Below are positions 22,396-30,446 of a stretch of 58,280 nucleotides of DNA, piece after piece. Source of the stretch: Novosphingobium lindaniclasticum LE124 (GTDB lineage: Bacteria; Pseudomonadota; Alphaproteobacteria; Sphingomonadales; Sphingomonadaceae); assembly GCF_000445125.1 (NCBI RefSeq), contig NZ_ATHL01000038.1:1-58280 (forward strand), in the 5' to 3' direction. The notes under the pieces were generated by a model. The model searched no databases. It saw only the letters and a program-made list of their open reading frames with translations, and had not been told where the DNA came from. Each line of letters starts with the position of its first letter. Within the stretch, counting starts at the first letter, position 1. A program made the translations under genes and the position numbers.

Positions 22396-23442
22396 GTGAC
22401 GGCGCCGGGTACAGGACCCCTTGTCCATATCGGATACCACAAGACCGCTTCCACTTTGCTCCAGAACGCCCTGTTCGCCCGGCGCGATCTCGGCTTCGAA
22501 CGGCTGGAGAACGACCGCTATCACATCAAGCTGGACTTCGTGAAGCAAGGCGCCTTCGACGATCTCCCGCCCAACCGGGTGGAGAGCTATCGGCGCCGCA
22601 GCCGCGAGGCGCAGGAGCGCGGCCATACCCTGGTCGTCTCGCACGAACGGCTCTCGGGCTATCCCGCCTCGGGCGGTTTCGACGCCAAGCTGATCGCCGA
22701 CCGCGTGAAGAACTGCCTGCCCGACGCGCGCATCCTGGTCTTCGTGCGCGAGCAGCGCTCGATGATCTTCTCCTTCTACCTCCAATATATCAGCGACGGC
22801 GGCTCGCTGTCGTTCCGGCGGCTGACGACGCCCCTGCAGTGGACGCTCCATCGCCAGCCCGAATTCGATTTCCGCTCCTTCGCCTATGCGCAGTGCATCG
22901 CCTACTACCGCCAGCTGTTCGGCGCCGACAATGTCCTGGTTCTCCCCTATGAGGCCCTGCGGAGCGAGCCCCAGCGCATCGCGCGAGAGATCGCGCAGTT
23001 CTGCGGCCAGGACCCCTCGCGGATCCCGCACGATATCTTCGGCGCGCCGACGAACGAGGGCATGCCGATCTTGATGCAGGCCCTGCGCCGCCCGCTCAAC
23101 GCCCTGTTCAACCGCAACCAGCTTTCGCCCCAGGCGCCGATCCGGTTTCCGCCCTTCGACCGGTACTATCGCAAGCTCCGCCCGCTTTTCGCCCTCGGCC
23201 GCCTGATCGACGGACCGCTGCGCCGCCGCCTGGAGCGCCGGATCGAGCAAGCCGTCGGCGACCGCTATGCCGAAAGCAACCAGCAGCTCCAGCGGATGAC
23301 CCGCTACGACTTGCGCCGCCTGGGCTACAGCCTGCCGAACCCCGCCGCTCCGCTTGCCGAACCGGCTTCATGCGGATCGGCGGCGGCATCGGCGAAGCGC
23401 GCGCGCCCGTCCTTCCACGCGCGAGGATCGCAGATCGCATGA
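22396..23442 (+). CDS. Sulfotransferase-like protein
   Basis: 348-residue cytosolic protein of the PAPS-dependent sulfotransferase fold. The 5'-phosphosulfate loop is VHIGYHKTASTLLQNALF (residues 10-27) and the 3'-phosphate site is ARILVFVREQRSMIFSFYLQYI, with the usual Arg and Ser. The start GTG at 22396 has AGGGAG 6 nt upstream. It overlaps the acyltransferase gene by 4 nt (ATGA), so both probably modify the same glycan. The C-terminal about 30 residues are low-complexity. Acceptor unknown. Confidence 0.75.
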   Translation: MTAPGTGPLVHIGYHKTASTLLQNALFARRDLGFERLENDRYHIKLDFVKQGAFDDLPPNRVESYRRRSREAQERGHTLVVSHERLSGYPASGGFDAKLIADRVKNCLPDARILVFVREQRSMIFSFYLQYISDGGSLSFRRLTTPLQWTLHRQPEFDFRSFAYAQCIAYYRQLFGADNVLVLPYEALRSEPQRIAREIAQFCGQDPSRIPHDIFGAPTNEGMPILMQALRRPLNALFNRNQLSPQAPIRFPPFDRYYRKLRPLFALGRLIDGPLRRRLERRIEQAVGDRYAESNQQLQRMTRYDLRRLGYSLPNPAAPLAEPASCGSAAASAKRARPSFHARGSQIA

Positions 23443-24599
23443 CCGAGCATGCCGCCACCGTGCTGGGCCGCGAGGAAGCGGCCGTCGCAGCGCTGGCCGC
23501 CGAAGCAGCCGCGGCCGCCCGGCCACGCGCGCCCAAGTCCGGCGAAGGGTTCAACTCCACCGTCCACAGCCTGCGCGGCGTGGCGGCGATGATGGTCTTC
23601 CTGGCCCATGTCGTGGGCGGCGTGGGCGAGAACGTCTATCCGCACGACGCCGCCTATCTCGCGGCCACTTATGCACCGTGGAACTTCGGCCGCTGGGGCG
23701 TCTGGCTGTTCTTCGTGATCAGCGGCTACGTGATCCTGCCGAGCGTCCTTCGCTACACCCCGCGCGAGTTCGCCCTCAGGCGCTTCTTCCGCCTCTATCC
23801 GCTGTTCCTGGCCTTCTCGCTGCTGTTCATCGCCGTCAACGCGGTGAGCAACGCCTATCCCGAATTGAACATGCTCTCCGTGATCGCCCCGGCGCTGCTG
23901 CTGGTGAACCTGCTGACGCGCACGGAGCAGCTCACGCCCAATGCCTGGAGCCTGAGCTACGAAGTGCTGTTCTACGCCGTCACCTGCCTTACCGTGCACG
24001 TGGCCCTGCGCCGCCGCAACCGACTCCAGACCGTACTCATGGCCCTGGTCTGCGCGGCACTGGTCTATCGTTTTCCGGCCATGGCCTTCTTCGCCGCCGG
24101 GATCGGCGCCAGGCTGCTCGACGATCACGGCATCCGCCCGCCCCGCGCCTGGAGCCGCCCACTCGAAGTGCTGGCATTCGCAGGATGCCTCTACTTCGGT
24201 TCCATACAGCACTACGGGTTCCTGCCGAAGGAGATGGGTGATCCGCGCGCCTATGCGGTGCTGTTCTTCACTTCGGCCTACTTCTTCATGGCGATCGCGC
24301 CCGGCAGCCTGACCGCGCGGCTGCTGGACCGCCCCGCGGCCTTCTACCTGGGCACAGTGAGCTACAGCCTCTACCTCGCCCACCCCTATTCCTACTTCGC
24401 GATGCGCCACGTCTTCGTGCGGCTGGGCCTTTTCGGCGAGCACGCAGGCCTGTCGCTGGCGCTGTTCCTGGCGGTGGTGGTGCCGGTGACGCTGGTCTTC
24501 ACCCGGCTGGTCTATCACTGGCTCGAACGCTATCCCTACCAGTGGTTCTTCCACGAGCGGGTCTTCCACCGCCGGGACGCCAGGGCCGAGACGAGCTGA
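23439..24599 (+). CDS. Acyltransferase 3 family membrane protein (OafA/ExoZ-like)
   Basis: 386-residue polytopic O-acyltransferase with about 10 membrane segments. STVHSLRGVAAMMVFLAHVVGG holds the family's R-G and catalytic His in helix 1, VWLFFVISGYVI the second motif, and RRFFRLYPLFLAFS the arginine-rich loop. NAWSLSYEVLFYAV matches the WxLxxE motif. It likely adds acetyl or other acyl groups to EPS sugars. Its ATG overlaps the sulfotransferase stop; GAGGA lies about 11 nt upstream. Confidence 0.87.
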   Translation: MTEHAATVLGREEAAVAALAAEAAAAARPRAPKSGEGFNSTVHSLRGVAAMMVFLAHVVGGVGENVYPHDAAYLAATYAPWNFGRWGVWLFFVISGYVILPSVLRYTPREFALRRFFRLYPLFLAFSLLFIAVNAVSNAYPELNMLSVIAPALLLVNLLTRTEQLTPNAWSLSYEVLFYAVTCLTVHVALRRRNRLQTVLMALVCAALVYRFPAMAFFAAGIGARLLDDHGIRPPRAWSRPLEVLAFAGCLYFGSIQHYGFLPKEMGDPRAYAVLFFTSAYFFMAIAPGSLTARLLDRPAAFYLGTVSYSLYLAHPYSYFAMRHVFVRLGLFGEHAGLSLALFLAVVVPVTLVFTRLVYHWLERYPYQWFFHERVFHRRDARAETS

Positions 24600-24602
24600 C
24601 CC

Positions 24603-25028
24603 CTACCGCTTCTTCTTCACCGCGCGCTTCTTGCTCACGGCCTTTTTCGCCGGGCTCTTCTTCGCCTCGCCCTTGCAGGGCCAGGCCTTGCGCGTGGCGG
24701 CATAGACCTGTTCGGAAGCCGATCCCTTGCGGTCGTTGGGATTGCGCGCGAGATAATCCATGGTGACTTCCCGGAGCCGGCTGATCGTCACCTCGGCGGG
24801 AATGCAACTGTCCTGCTTGTTGTTCTTGCGCACGGTGTTGAACGCATCGACGGCGCCGGTGATGTAGGCGATGCACTCGTAGCTCTTCTCGACATAGTCG
24901 TTGCTGCCACGCTGGGCCATGCACGAGGCATAGAGTTCGTCGCCGGTATAGAAACTGGCATTCGCGGCAACCGGCAGCAGCCCCAGAGGAGCGATCAGGG
25001 CCAGGCAGGCCAGCTTGGCGGAATTCAT
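24603..25028 (-). CDS. Small secreted Rap1a/Tai-like protein
   Basis: 141 residues with a signal peptide ([24 protein letters not shown]) and a mature part beginning SFYTGDELYASCMAQRG. Four mature cysteines could form two disulfides (YASCM, YECIAY, DSCIP, WPCKG). This resembles the Rap1a/Tai domain of periplasmic immunity proteins against type VI amidase effectors. The last 20 residues are a Lys/Arg-Ala tail, which is unusual. No effector gene is adjacent, so it may be an orphan immunity protein or have another role. It ends 3 nt after the convergent acyltransferase. Confidence 0.65.
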   Translation of the reverse strand: MNSAKLACLALIAPLGLLPVAANASFYTGDELYASCMAQRGSNDYVEKSYECIAYITGAVDAFNTVRKNNKQDSCIPAEVTISRLREVTMDYLARNPNDRKGSASEQVYAATRKAWPCKGEAKKSPAKKAVSKKRAVKKKR

Positions 25029-25118
25029 ACTCGGCTTTCTCCAAATCAGGCAAAGACCCTCGAGCCAAAAACCGGCCGCGTCAATCGCTCCGGCCGCAAG
25101 GGCCGCCGTGAACCGGCA

Positions 25119-25577
25119 TCACGCCGGCGGCAACGGCGCAAGTCGCTTGGCATGCTGCATCACCACCAGCGTCTTGAAGGCGCGGACATGTTCCTCGCCG
25201 TGCAGCACCCGGCGCGAGAAGGCATCGTAATGCTCCATGTCCTGGGCCGCCACCTGGAGCACGAGATCGTGATCCCCCGTGACATACCAGACGTCGATCA
25301 CTTCGCGTGCTTGTCGCAAGCGCGCGACCAGATCGTCCACGACCCTGCCCTTGTCGGTCTCCAGCGTCACCAGCACGATCATCGTCACCAGCCAGCCCAT
25401 GGTTCGCGGCGCCACCAGCGCCGCTTCCCGCTCGATCGCCCCCTGTTCCCGCAAGGCCCGGACCCGCCGGTAGCAGGCCGGGGCCGAAAGCCCCACCGCC
25501 TCCGACAGGTCCGGCATGGAGATCCGCGCGTCGCGTTGAAGCTCGGTGAGGATGCGCAAGTCGAACGCATCGGGCAT
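25119..25577 (-). CDS. Lrp/AsnC-family transcriptional regulator
   Basis: 152 residues, the family length. N-terminal winged HTH: FDLRILTELQRDARISMPDLSEAVGLSAPACYRRVRALREQG. C-terminal RAM/ligand domain: YVTGDHDLVLQVAAQDMEHYDAF, with the GDHD pattern of the amino-acid site. Divergent from an amino-acid-exporter-like DMT gene with a 100-bp gap holding two inverted repeats, so it probably controls itself and the exporter in response to an amino acid. Confidence 0.9.
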   Translation of the reverse strand: MPDAFDLRILTELQRDARISMPDLSEAVGLSAPACYRRVRALREQGAIEREAALVAPRTMGWLVTMIVLVTLETDKGRVVDDLVARLRQAREVIDVWYVTGDHDLVLQVAAQDMEHYDAFSRRVLHGEEHVRAFKTLVVMQHAKRLAPLPPA

Positions 25578-25590
25578 GGGGCACGATCTC

Positions 25591-25605
25591 CGATAAACAT
25601 TATCG
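25591..25605. promoter_or_regulatory. AsnC-type operator, site 1
   Basis: CGATAA-ACA-TTATCG, a 6-bp perfect inverted repeat 14 nt before the regulator's start codon. It shares the half site CGATAA with site 2. Confidence 0.55.
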
Positions 25606-25625
25606 CCAAAGGACGATCATAGACC

Positions 25626-25653
25626 CCTTTTATCGCAAGCCGGCGATAAAAGG
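25626..25653. promoter_or_regulatory. AsnC-type operator, site 2
   Basis: CCTTTTATCG (25626-25635) and CGATAAAAGG (25644-25653) are a perfect 10-bp inverted repeat with an 8-nt spacer, 24 nt before the exporter start. Half site and spacing suit a dimeric Lrp/AsnC regulator. Confidence 0.65.
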
Positions 25654-25677
25654 CACGGCGATTCAACCGAGGGTTCC

Positions 25678-26589
25678 ATGGTCTTCCGCCGCATCGCCGC
25701 CCACTTCGCGTCCAGCGATTTCGCGCCTCTCGCCGCCGTGGCGACGGCCATGGTCTCGATCTGCTGGGGAGCCTCGGTCGCCAAGACGCTGTTCCCGGTG
25801 ATCGGGCCGGCCGGCACCACCGCCCTGCGCCTCTCGCTGGCGGCCGCGATCCTCTGCGGCGTCTTTCGCATCTGGCGCAAGCCCTTCGACCGGCGCATGC
25901 TCCATGCCGCCCTGCCCTACGGTCTGGCGCTGGGCTGCATGAACCTGCTGTTCTACTTCGCGATCCAGCGCATCCCGCTCGGCATCGCTCTCGCCACCGA
26001 GTTCACCGGGCCGCTTGCCGTGGCGACATTCGCCTCGCGCCGCCGCGTCGACCTTGCCTGGATCGGGCTTGCCGTCGCCGGACTCGCGCTGCTGCTGCCG
26101 CTCGACATGTCCAGCGACGCGGTCGATCCCGTGGGCGTGCTGCTGGCCCTGGCGGCGGGGGTGTTCTGGGGCGGCTACATCCTGCTCGGCAAGCGCGCCG
26201 GAGCCATTCTCGGCGGCGCCGCTCCGGCCTATGGCATGGCCGTGGCCGCGCTGGTGGCTCTGCCCTTCGGCGTGGCGCAGGCCGGGGCGGCGCTGCTCCT
26301 GCCGCATGTGCTCGCCATCGCGCTGCTCGTAGCGATCTTCTCCAGCGCGATCCCCTATTCGCTGGAGATGTTCGCCCTGCGCCGGTTGCCGACCAAGAGC
26401 TTCGGCATCCTCACCAGCGGCGAACCAGCCGTAGGCGCGCTGGCAGGCGCGCTGCTGCTGGGAGAGATGCTGCCGTTCGCCCAGTGGATCGGCATCGCCG
26501 CCATTGTCGGCGCGACGATCGGCACCACGCTTACCGCGCGCGGCCAGTCCGGGGGTAACGGCGCAAAACCCGTGATCAGCGAGATCTGA
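25678..26589 (+). CDS. DMT-superfamily exporter (EamA/RhtA-like)
   Basis: 303-residue membrane protein with ten helices in two EamA repeats. The first helix region reads MVSICWGASVAKTLFPVIGPAGTTALRL and the second repeat VLLALAAGVFWGGYILLGKRAG; the order matches RhtA-type threonine/homoserine exporters. Late motif TSGEPAVGALAGALLLGE is typical. Divergent from an Lrp/AsnC regulator, which suggests amino-acid efflux under that regulator. Substrate is inferred. Confidence 0.85.
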   Translation: MVFRRIAAHFASSDFAPLAAVATAMVSICWGASVAKTLFPVIGPAGTTALRLSLAAAILCGVFRIWRKPFDRRMLHAALPYGLALGCMNLLFYFAIQRIPLGIALATEFTGPLAVATFASRRRVDLAWIGLAVAGLALLLPLDMSSDAVDPVGVLLALAAGVFWGGYILLGKRAGAILGGAAPAYGMAVAALVALPFGVAQAGAALLLPHVLAIALLVAIFSSAIPYSLEMFALRRLPTKSFGILTSGEPAVGALAGALLLGEMLPFAQWIGIAAIVGATIGTTLTARGQSGGNGAKPVISEI

Positions 26590-26627
26590 CCGCCCGCAGG
26601 CGCTTGCGCCAGGCGGCGATTGCGCCC

Positions 26628-26939
26628 ATGCGTGCGGCCATGCCGCAAGCCTCCGACATCCAGCTCGCCATTTTCTCCCAGGCCGTAGATGCCCTCGGCG
26701 GCCAGCGCGCCCTCGCGCGCCACCTCGGCATCGCCGAGCGCGAAGTGCGGGACTGGATCTCCGGCGAAGTCCCCCTGGGCTACGCCACCTTGCGAGAGAC
26801 CGCACGCGCGCTGATCACGCACTCCGACATGTGCCGCCGCCTGGAGCGCAAGCTCTCCCCGGCGTTCAGCGAGAATCTGACCGAAGCCCAGATCGAACAC
26901 CTCGGCAACCCGGAAGGCCGCCGCCCCGCCGAAGACTGA
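26628..26939 (+). CDS. Small helix-turn-helix protein
   Basis: About 103 residues. QAVDALGGQRALARHLGIAEREVRDWISGEVPL looks like a Cro/XRE-type HTH, followed by a helical arm and a polar tail. I used ATG 26628, with AGGCGG 11 nt upstream; ATG 26640 is possible. It may be cotranscribed with the exporter (39-nt gap) and is followed by a strong hairpin. Function unknown. Confidence 0.6.
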   Translation: MRAAMPQASDIQLAIFSQAVDALGGQRALARHLGIAEREVRDWISGEVPLGYATLRETARALITHSDMCRRLERKLSPAFSENLTEAQIEHLGNPEGRRPAED

Positions 26940-26950
26940 CGCCTAAAAGA

Positions 26951-26977
26951 AAGGCTCCCCGGAAACCGGGGAGCCTT
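26951..26977. terminator. Strong terminator after the HTH gene, possibly bidirectional
   Basis: AAGGCTCCCCGG (26951-26962), loop AAA, CCGGGGAGCCTT (26966-26977): a perfect 12-bp stem. The minus-strand transcript would continue into TTCTTTT, the plus-strand stem is preceded by AAAAGAAA. The following stretch 26978-27218 shows no gene I can support. Confidence 0.85.
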
Positions 26978-27218
26978 GAGGATTTGGGTCCAGTCCGAAA
27001 TGCATCGCCGAAAGCGGCCTCTGCCGACCAACGGAAAAGCGTTCCAAATGCCCGGCGCGAAAATTCCGCAGACACGGAAGAGGGTTCGCAATCGCACCAG
27101 GCAGCCACTTAATTCTCGAACGATCTCTTTGTTCCCGCGCCGGAAAAAATAATTCCGCACATGCGAAACCGTGCCGCTTCGGAAAGCGGCGCGATCTACC
27201 AACCATGTGAAATGAATA

Positions 27219-27294
27219 TGGTGAGCCCTGCTGGGTTCGAACCAGCGACCTACTGATTAAAAGTCAGTTGCTCTACCGACTGAGCTAAGGGCCC
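27219..27294 (-). tRNA. tRNA-Lys (anticodon TTT)
   Basis: The 76-nt minus-strand sequence folds as a tRNA. Acceptor arms GGGCCCT and AGGGCTC pair (one G-U), the D-arm is GCTCAGTCGGTAGAGC, the anticodon stem-loop CTGACTTTTAATCAG has anticodon TTT, and the T-arm CTGGGTTCGAACCCAG (in transcript sense CTGGTTCGAACCCAG) is complete. CCA is encoded. Confidence 0.97.
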
Positions 27295-27332
27295 CCGTTT
27301 CCGGGGCAGCCGGCGAAGCGGCTGCGGAAGGG

Positions 27333-27842
27333 TCACCTAGGGGCAGGGCGCGGCTTGGTCAAGCGGGCATGAAGCTGATTGATCGTAAGACCCGACAAAG
27401 GATCGCGCCAGGGGCCCGCGATCCGGCGGGCGGGGCCGAGGACGAAGTCGCGGGCGCGGAAGGCGGGGTGCGGCAGGATCAGGCTTTCATCGCCCTCGCC
27501 GCCCGCCCAGGGGCCGCCGCTCCATAGCACCAGGTCGAGGTCCAGCACCCGCGATCCCCAGGCCTGGCCCATGCGGCGGCGACCGAACTTGTGTTCGATC
27601 TTGTGCAGCTTGTGCAGCATCTCGTCGGGTTCGCGCTTGCTGCACACCACCGCCACGCCGTTGGCATAGCGGCGGCGCGATGGGCCGACCGGCGCGCTTT
27701 CGATCACCGGCGAGGCGGCCATGACCTCGTACTTGCCGTTATCCAGCGCCGCCAGCGCCGCGGCGATCACCTTGCGGGGACTGCCGTGGCGCGGGTGGCG
27801 CATGTTGGAGCCGAGCGCGACGAGATAGTGATGCTTTGCCAA
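27333..27842 (-). CDS. folK: 2-amino-4-hydroxy-6-hydroxymethyldihydropteridine pyrophosphokinase
   Basis: HPPK of folate synthesis; moves pyrophosphate from ATP to 6-hydroxymethyl-dihydropterin. 169 residues. HYLVALGSNMRHPRHG is the N-terminal signature, GSRVLDLDLVLW the metal-binding DxD motif, and LPHPAFRARDFVLGPARRI the ATP-binding end motif. The start is apparently a TTG at 27842 (LAKHHYLVALGSN); no ATG or GTG in frame is better placed. It starts 40 nt before the amidase gene ends, on the same strand downstream of it. Confidence 0.9.
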   Translation of the reverse strand: MAKHHYLVALGSNMRHPRHGSPRKVIAAALAALDNGKYEVMAASPVIESAPVGPSRRRYANGVAVVCSKREPDEMLHKLHKIEHKFGRRRMGQAWGSRVLDLDLVLWSGGPWAGGEGDESLILPHPAFRARDFVLGPARRIAGPWRDPLSGLTINQLHARLTKPRPAPR

Positions 27843-27882
27843 GCCCCAAACCCCCGATTGAGCCGTGATGAGGAGGCTTGTA

Positions 27883-28746
27883 TCAGATATCCTGGGCGAT
27901 GCGCGTATAGAGTTGCGGGCGCCGGTCGCGGAAGAATCCCATGCCCGCGCGGTGCTTGGCGGCGCGCGCAAGGTCGATCGTCGAGACCAGCACGCCCGTC
28001 TCGTCCCGGCCGAACTGCGCGACATAGTCGCCCCATTCGTCGGTGATGAACGAGTGGCCGTAGAAAGTCTGCTCGGTCCCGCATTCCGTCTCGATGCCGA
28101 TGCGGTTGGCGGCGATCACCGGCATGCAGTTCGACACCGAATGGCCGACCATGGCCCGGCGCCACATGCGGCTGGTGTCGAGCGCGGCGTCATAGGGTTC
28201 GGAGCCGATCGCGGTGGGATAGAACAGCAGTTCCGCGCCCATGAGCGCCATCACGCGGGCGCATTCGGGATACCACTGGTCCCAGCACACGCCCACGCCG
28301 ACCTTGGTGCCGAGTACGTCCCAGACCTTGAACCCGTCGTTGCCCGGGCGGAAGTAGTACTTCTCCTCGTAACCGGGGCCGTCGGGGATGTGGCTCTTGC
28401 GATAAGTGCCGATGATCTCGCCGTCGGTGCCGATCATGGCCAGGGTGTTGTAGTAGTGGTGGCCGTCGCGCTCGAAGAAGCTGGTGGGGATGACGATCTT
28501 CAGCGCCTTGGCCAGCGCCTTCATCGCGATCACCGAGGGGTGCTCGGCGGTCGGGCGGGCGGTGGCGAAGAGTTCCTCTTCCTCCACCTTGCAGAAGTAG
28601 GGGCCGGAGAACAGCTCTGGCGGCAGCACGATCTGCGCGCCCTTGGCGGCGGCTTCCTCGACGAGCGTGGAGACGGCGGCGATGTTCTCGCGCTCGTCGG
28701 CGGAGTTGAGCGCGAGCTGGAGGGCGGCGACGGTGATTTCGGTCAT
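27883..28746 (-). CDS. aguB: N-carbamoylputrescine amidase
   Basis: Nitrilase-superfamily enzyme of 287 residues converting N-carbamoylputrescine to putrescine, CO2 and ammonia. The catalytic triad is Glu44 (LPPELFSG), Lys117 (YRKSHIPD) and Cys154 (GVCWDQWYPE). SHIPDGPGYEEKYYFRPG and TAIGSEP are features of AguB in particular. Downstream of the exported methyltransferase with a 14-nt gap. The partner agmatine deiminase is not in the window. Confidence 0.92.
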   Translation of the reverse strand: MTEITVAALQLALNSADERENIAAVSTLVEEAAAKGAQIVLPPELFSGPYFCKVEEEELFATARPTAEHPSVIAMKALAKALKIVIPTSFFERDGHHYYNTLAMIGTDGEIIGTYRKSHIPDGPGYEEKYYFRPGNDGFKVWDVLGTKVGVGVCWDQWYPECARVMALMGAELLFYPTAIGSEPYDAALDTSRMWRRAMVGHSVSNCMPVIAANRIGIETECGTEQTFYGHSFITDEWGDYVAQFGRDETGVLVSTIDLARAAKHRAGMGFFRDRRPQLYTRIAQDI

Positions 28747-28760
28747 GAGGCGGGCCTCTA

Positions 28761-29621
28761 TCAGCCTCGCTTGCGGAACAGAAGGGTCATGCGGTCGCTC
28801 TCGCCGATGGCGAGGTACTTCTCGCGGTCCTTGTCCTTCAGCGCCAGGCTGGGCGGCAGGGTCCAGACGCCGTCCGGCCAGTTCGCGGTGTCCTTGGGAT
28901 TGGCGCTGATCTCGGACTGGGCGACGAGGTCGAAGCCGTTGTCCTTCATGAAGCGGATCACGTCGGCCTCGCGCAAGTAGCCCTTGGAGCCGTCGGCATA
29001 GTCGGCCGGGGCATCGGGACGTGCGCGGTGCTGCTCGATGCCGATCAGGCCGCCGGGCTTGAGCAGGTCGCGCATGGCCGCGAATTCGCTGCCGGCGATG
29101 TTCCAGCGCAGCAGGTTGTGCATCATGCGCGGCACGATGATGACGTCGAAGGTGCCCTTCTCGCCCTCGGGTATGGCGCCGAGCGTGTAGGCGGCGAACT
29201 TGTCGGCGGGGAGGCCGGTGAACTTGGCGACGTCCGCCGGATAGCTCGCCGCGCCTTTGCGGATGCCGTCCTTCATCTCCGGCTTGAAGGCAGGCGCGTC
29301 GGGGTTGAAGTAGAGCCCCACGAGGTGCCCCTGCTGGCCGAGATAGAGGCCCAGGAAGCGCGAGTACCATTCGCCGCCGGGGGCATATTCGCCCACTTTC
29401 ATGGTCGGCGCGACGCGGAAGAAGCTCAGCGTCTCAACCGGATGGCGATACTTGTCGCGCGCGCGGTCCTCCTTTCGCGAAGGGTTGGAGGCGGCGAGTT
29501 CGAGCAGCGCCTCGCAGCCCTTGCAGGCTTCGGCCTCGGTCTTTTCATCGGCAGCACTGGCGACGCTCGGCATGGCGATCACGCCGAGGAAGGAGGCAAG
29601 GGCGATCAGGGCGCGGCGCAT
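28761..29621 (-). CDS. Exported SAM-methyltransferase-like protein
   Basis: 286 residues with a clear signal peptide (MRRALIALASFLGVIAMPSVASAADE). The body resembles predicted methyltransferases of the COG4798 type: KYRHPVETLSFFRVAPTMKVGEYAPGGEWYSR holds the SAM-fold start (VGEYAPGG), then TFDVIIVPRMMHNLL, LKPGGLIGIEQHRA, and a final YLAIGESDRMTLLFRKRG. A CKGC pair lies just after cleavage. Methyl transfer outside the cytoplasm is hard to explain, as SAM is cytosolic; it may do something else. Confidence 0.75.
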   Translation of the reverse strand: MRRALIALASFLGVIAMPSVASAADEKTEAEACKGCEALLELAASNPSRKEDRARDKYRHPVETLSFFRVAPTMKVGEYAPGGEWYSRFLGLYLGQQGHLVGLYFNPDAPAFKPEMKDGIRKGAASYPADVAKFTGLPADKFAAYTLGAIPEGEKGTFDVIIVPRMMHNLLRWNIAGSEFAAMRDLLKPGGLIGIEQHRARPDAPADYADGSKGYLREADVIRFMKDNGFDLVAQSEISANPKDTANWPDGVWTLPPSLALKDKDREKYLAIGESDRMTLLFRKRG

Positions 29622-29738
29622 GTCGATTCTCCCGTGGATGGGTGGATGGATGTGAACCTAGTTTCCGTCCGCCCAATGACAAGTCACTCAAGTGTACCTA
29701 TCTAGCGACAAATTCCCCTCATAAGGACATTCAGGACA

Positions 29739-30284
29739 ATGGAAACGGCAATCGTTGCAGGCGGGTGCTTCTGGTGCACCGAGGCGGTGTTCCGCGACGT
29801 CATCGGCGTGGATTCCGTGGAAAGCGGCTATATCGGCGGCACCGTGGCGAGCCCCACCTACAAGCAGGTCTGCGAAGGCAACACCGGCCATGCCGAGGCC
29901 ATCAAGGTGAACTACGATCCTTCGGTGCTCTCCTATGGCGACCTGCTCGACGTGTTCATGGGCACCCATGACCCGACGCAGCTCAACCGCCAGGGCAACG
30001 ACGTGGGCACGCAGTACCGCTCCGCGATCTTCCCGCTGGACGAGGCACAGGCTGCCGAGGCCGAGGCGGCCATCGCCCGTTCGAACGAGGACAACGGCGG
30101 CAAGGTCGTGACCACGATCGAGGGCTTCGCGGACGGCAAGCAGAACGAGACATGGTATCCGGCCGAGGACTACCACCAGGAATACTGGGACGGCGAAGGC
30201 CAGCGCAACCCCTACTGCCTGGCGGTGATCCCGCCCAAGCTGATGAAGCTGCGCAAGAGCTTCCAGAACAAGGTCAAGGGCTGA
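29739..30284 (+). CDS. msrA: Peptide methionine-S-sulfoxide reductase
   Basis: 181-residue MsrA, reducing methionine-S-sulfoxide in proteins. The active-site GCFWC has catalytic Cys10, and the body carries the family's ESGYIGG, GNTGHAE and YRSAIF segments and the DYHQEYW element. No resolving-cysteine tail is obvious; Cys46 and Cys167 are the other cysteines besides Cys13. No signal peptide, so cytosolic. Divergent from the exported methyltransferase. Confidence 0.95.
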   Translation: METAIVAGGCFWCTEAVFRDVIGVDSVESGYIGGTVASPTYKQVCEGNTGHAEAIKVNYDPSVLSYGDLLDVFMGTHDPTQLNRQGNDVGTQYRSAIFPLDEAQAAEAEAAIARSNEDNGGKVVTTIEGFADGKQNETWYPAEDYHQEYWDGEGQRNPYCLAVIPPKLMKLRKSFQNKVKG

Positions 30285-30341
30285 CCTGAAAACGGCCTTG
30301 CGCCGGCGACGAGCCATCGTTGATGCCGCGCGGGCCATCGC

Positions 30342-30374
30342 TTTCGCCGTGTCTCACCATGAGACACGGCGAAA
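30342..30374. terminator. 15-bp perfect hairpin after msrA
   Basis: TTTCGCCGTGTCTCA (30342-30356), loop CCA, TGAGACACGGCGAAA (30360-30374). It lies 57 nt after the msrA stop. No T run follows, so it is either a terminator with A/T-ended stem or a regulatory element for the next gene. Confidence 0.6.
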
Positions 30375-30409
30375 CGAACCCTATCCAAACCTTCCCGGAC
30401 AAGTACTTA

Positions 30410-30440
30410 GCTCGCCAACGATCCGTTCTTTCTGGCGAGC
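30410..30440 (+). promoter_or_regulatory. Hairpin over the ribosome binding site of the PEP-CTERM gene
   Basis: GCTCGCCA (30410-30417) and TGGCGAGC (30433-30440) form an 8-bp stem with a 15-nt loop, ending 6 nt before the ATG at 30447. The only Shine-Dalgarno-like bases (GGCGAG) lie in the 3' arm, so the fold could limit translation. Confidence 0.45.
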
Positions 30441-30446
30441 CCCATC

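Noticed and set aside
26780..27202. Possible minus-strand gene between the HTH gene and tRNA-Lys
   Set aside because: It runs through the strong terminator stem and over the HTH gene, has no ribosome binding site and no family motifs.
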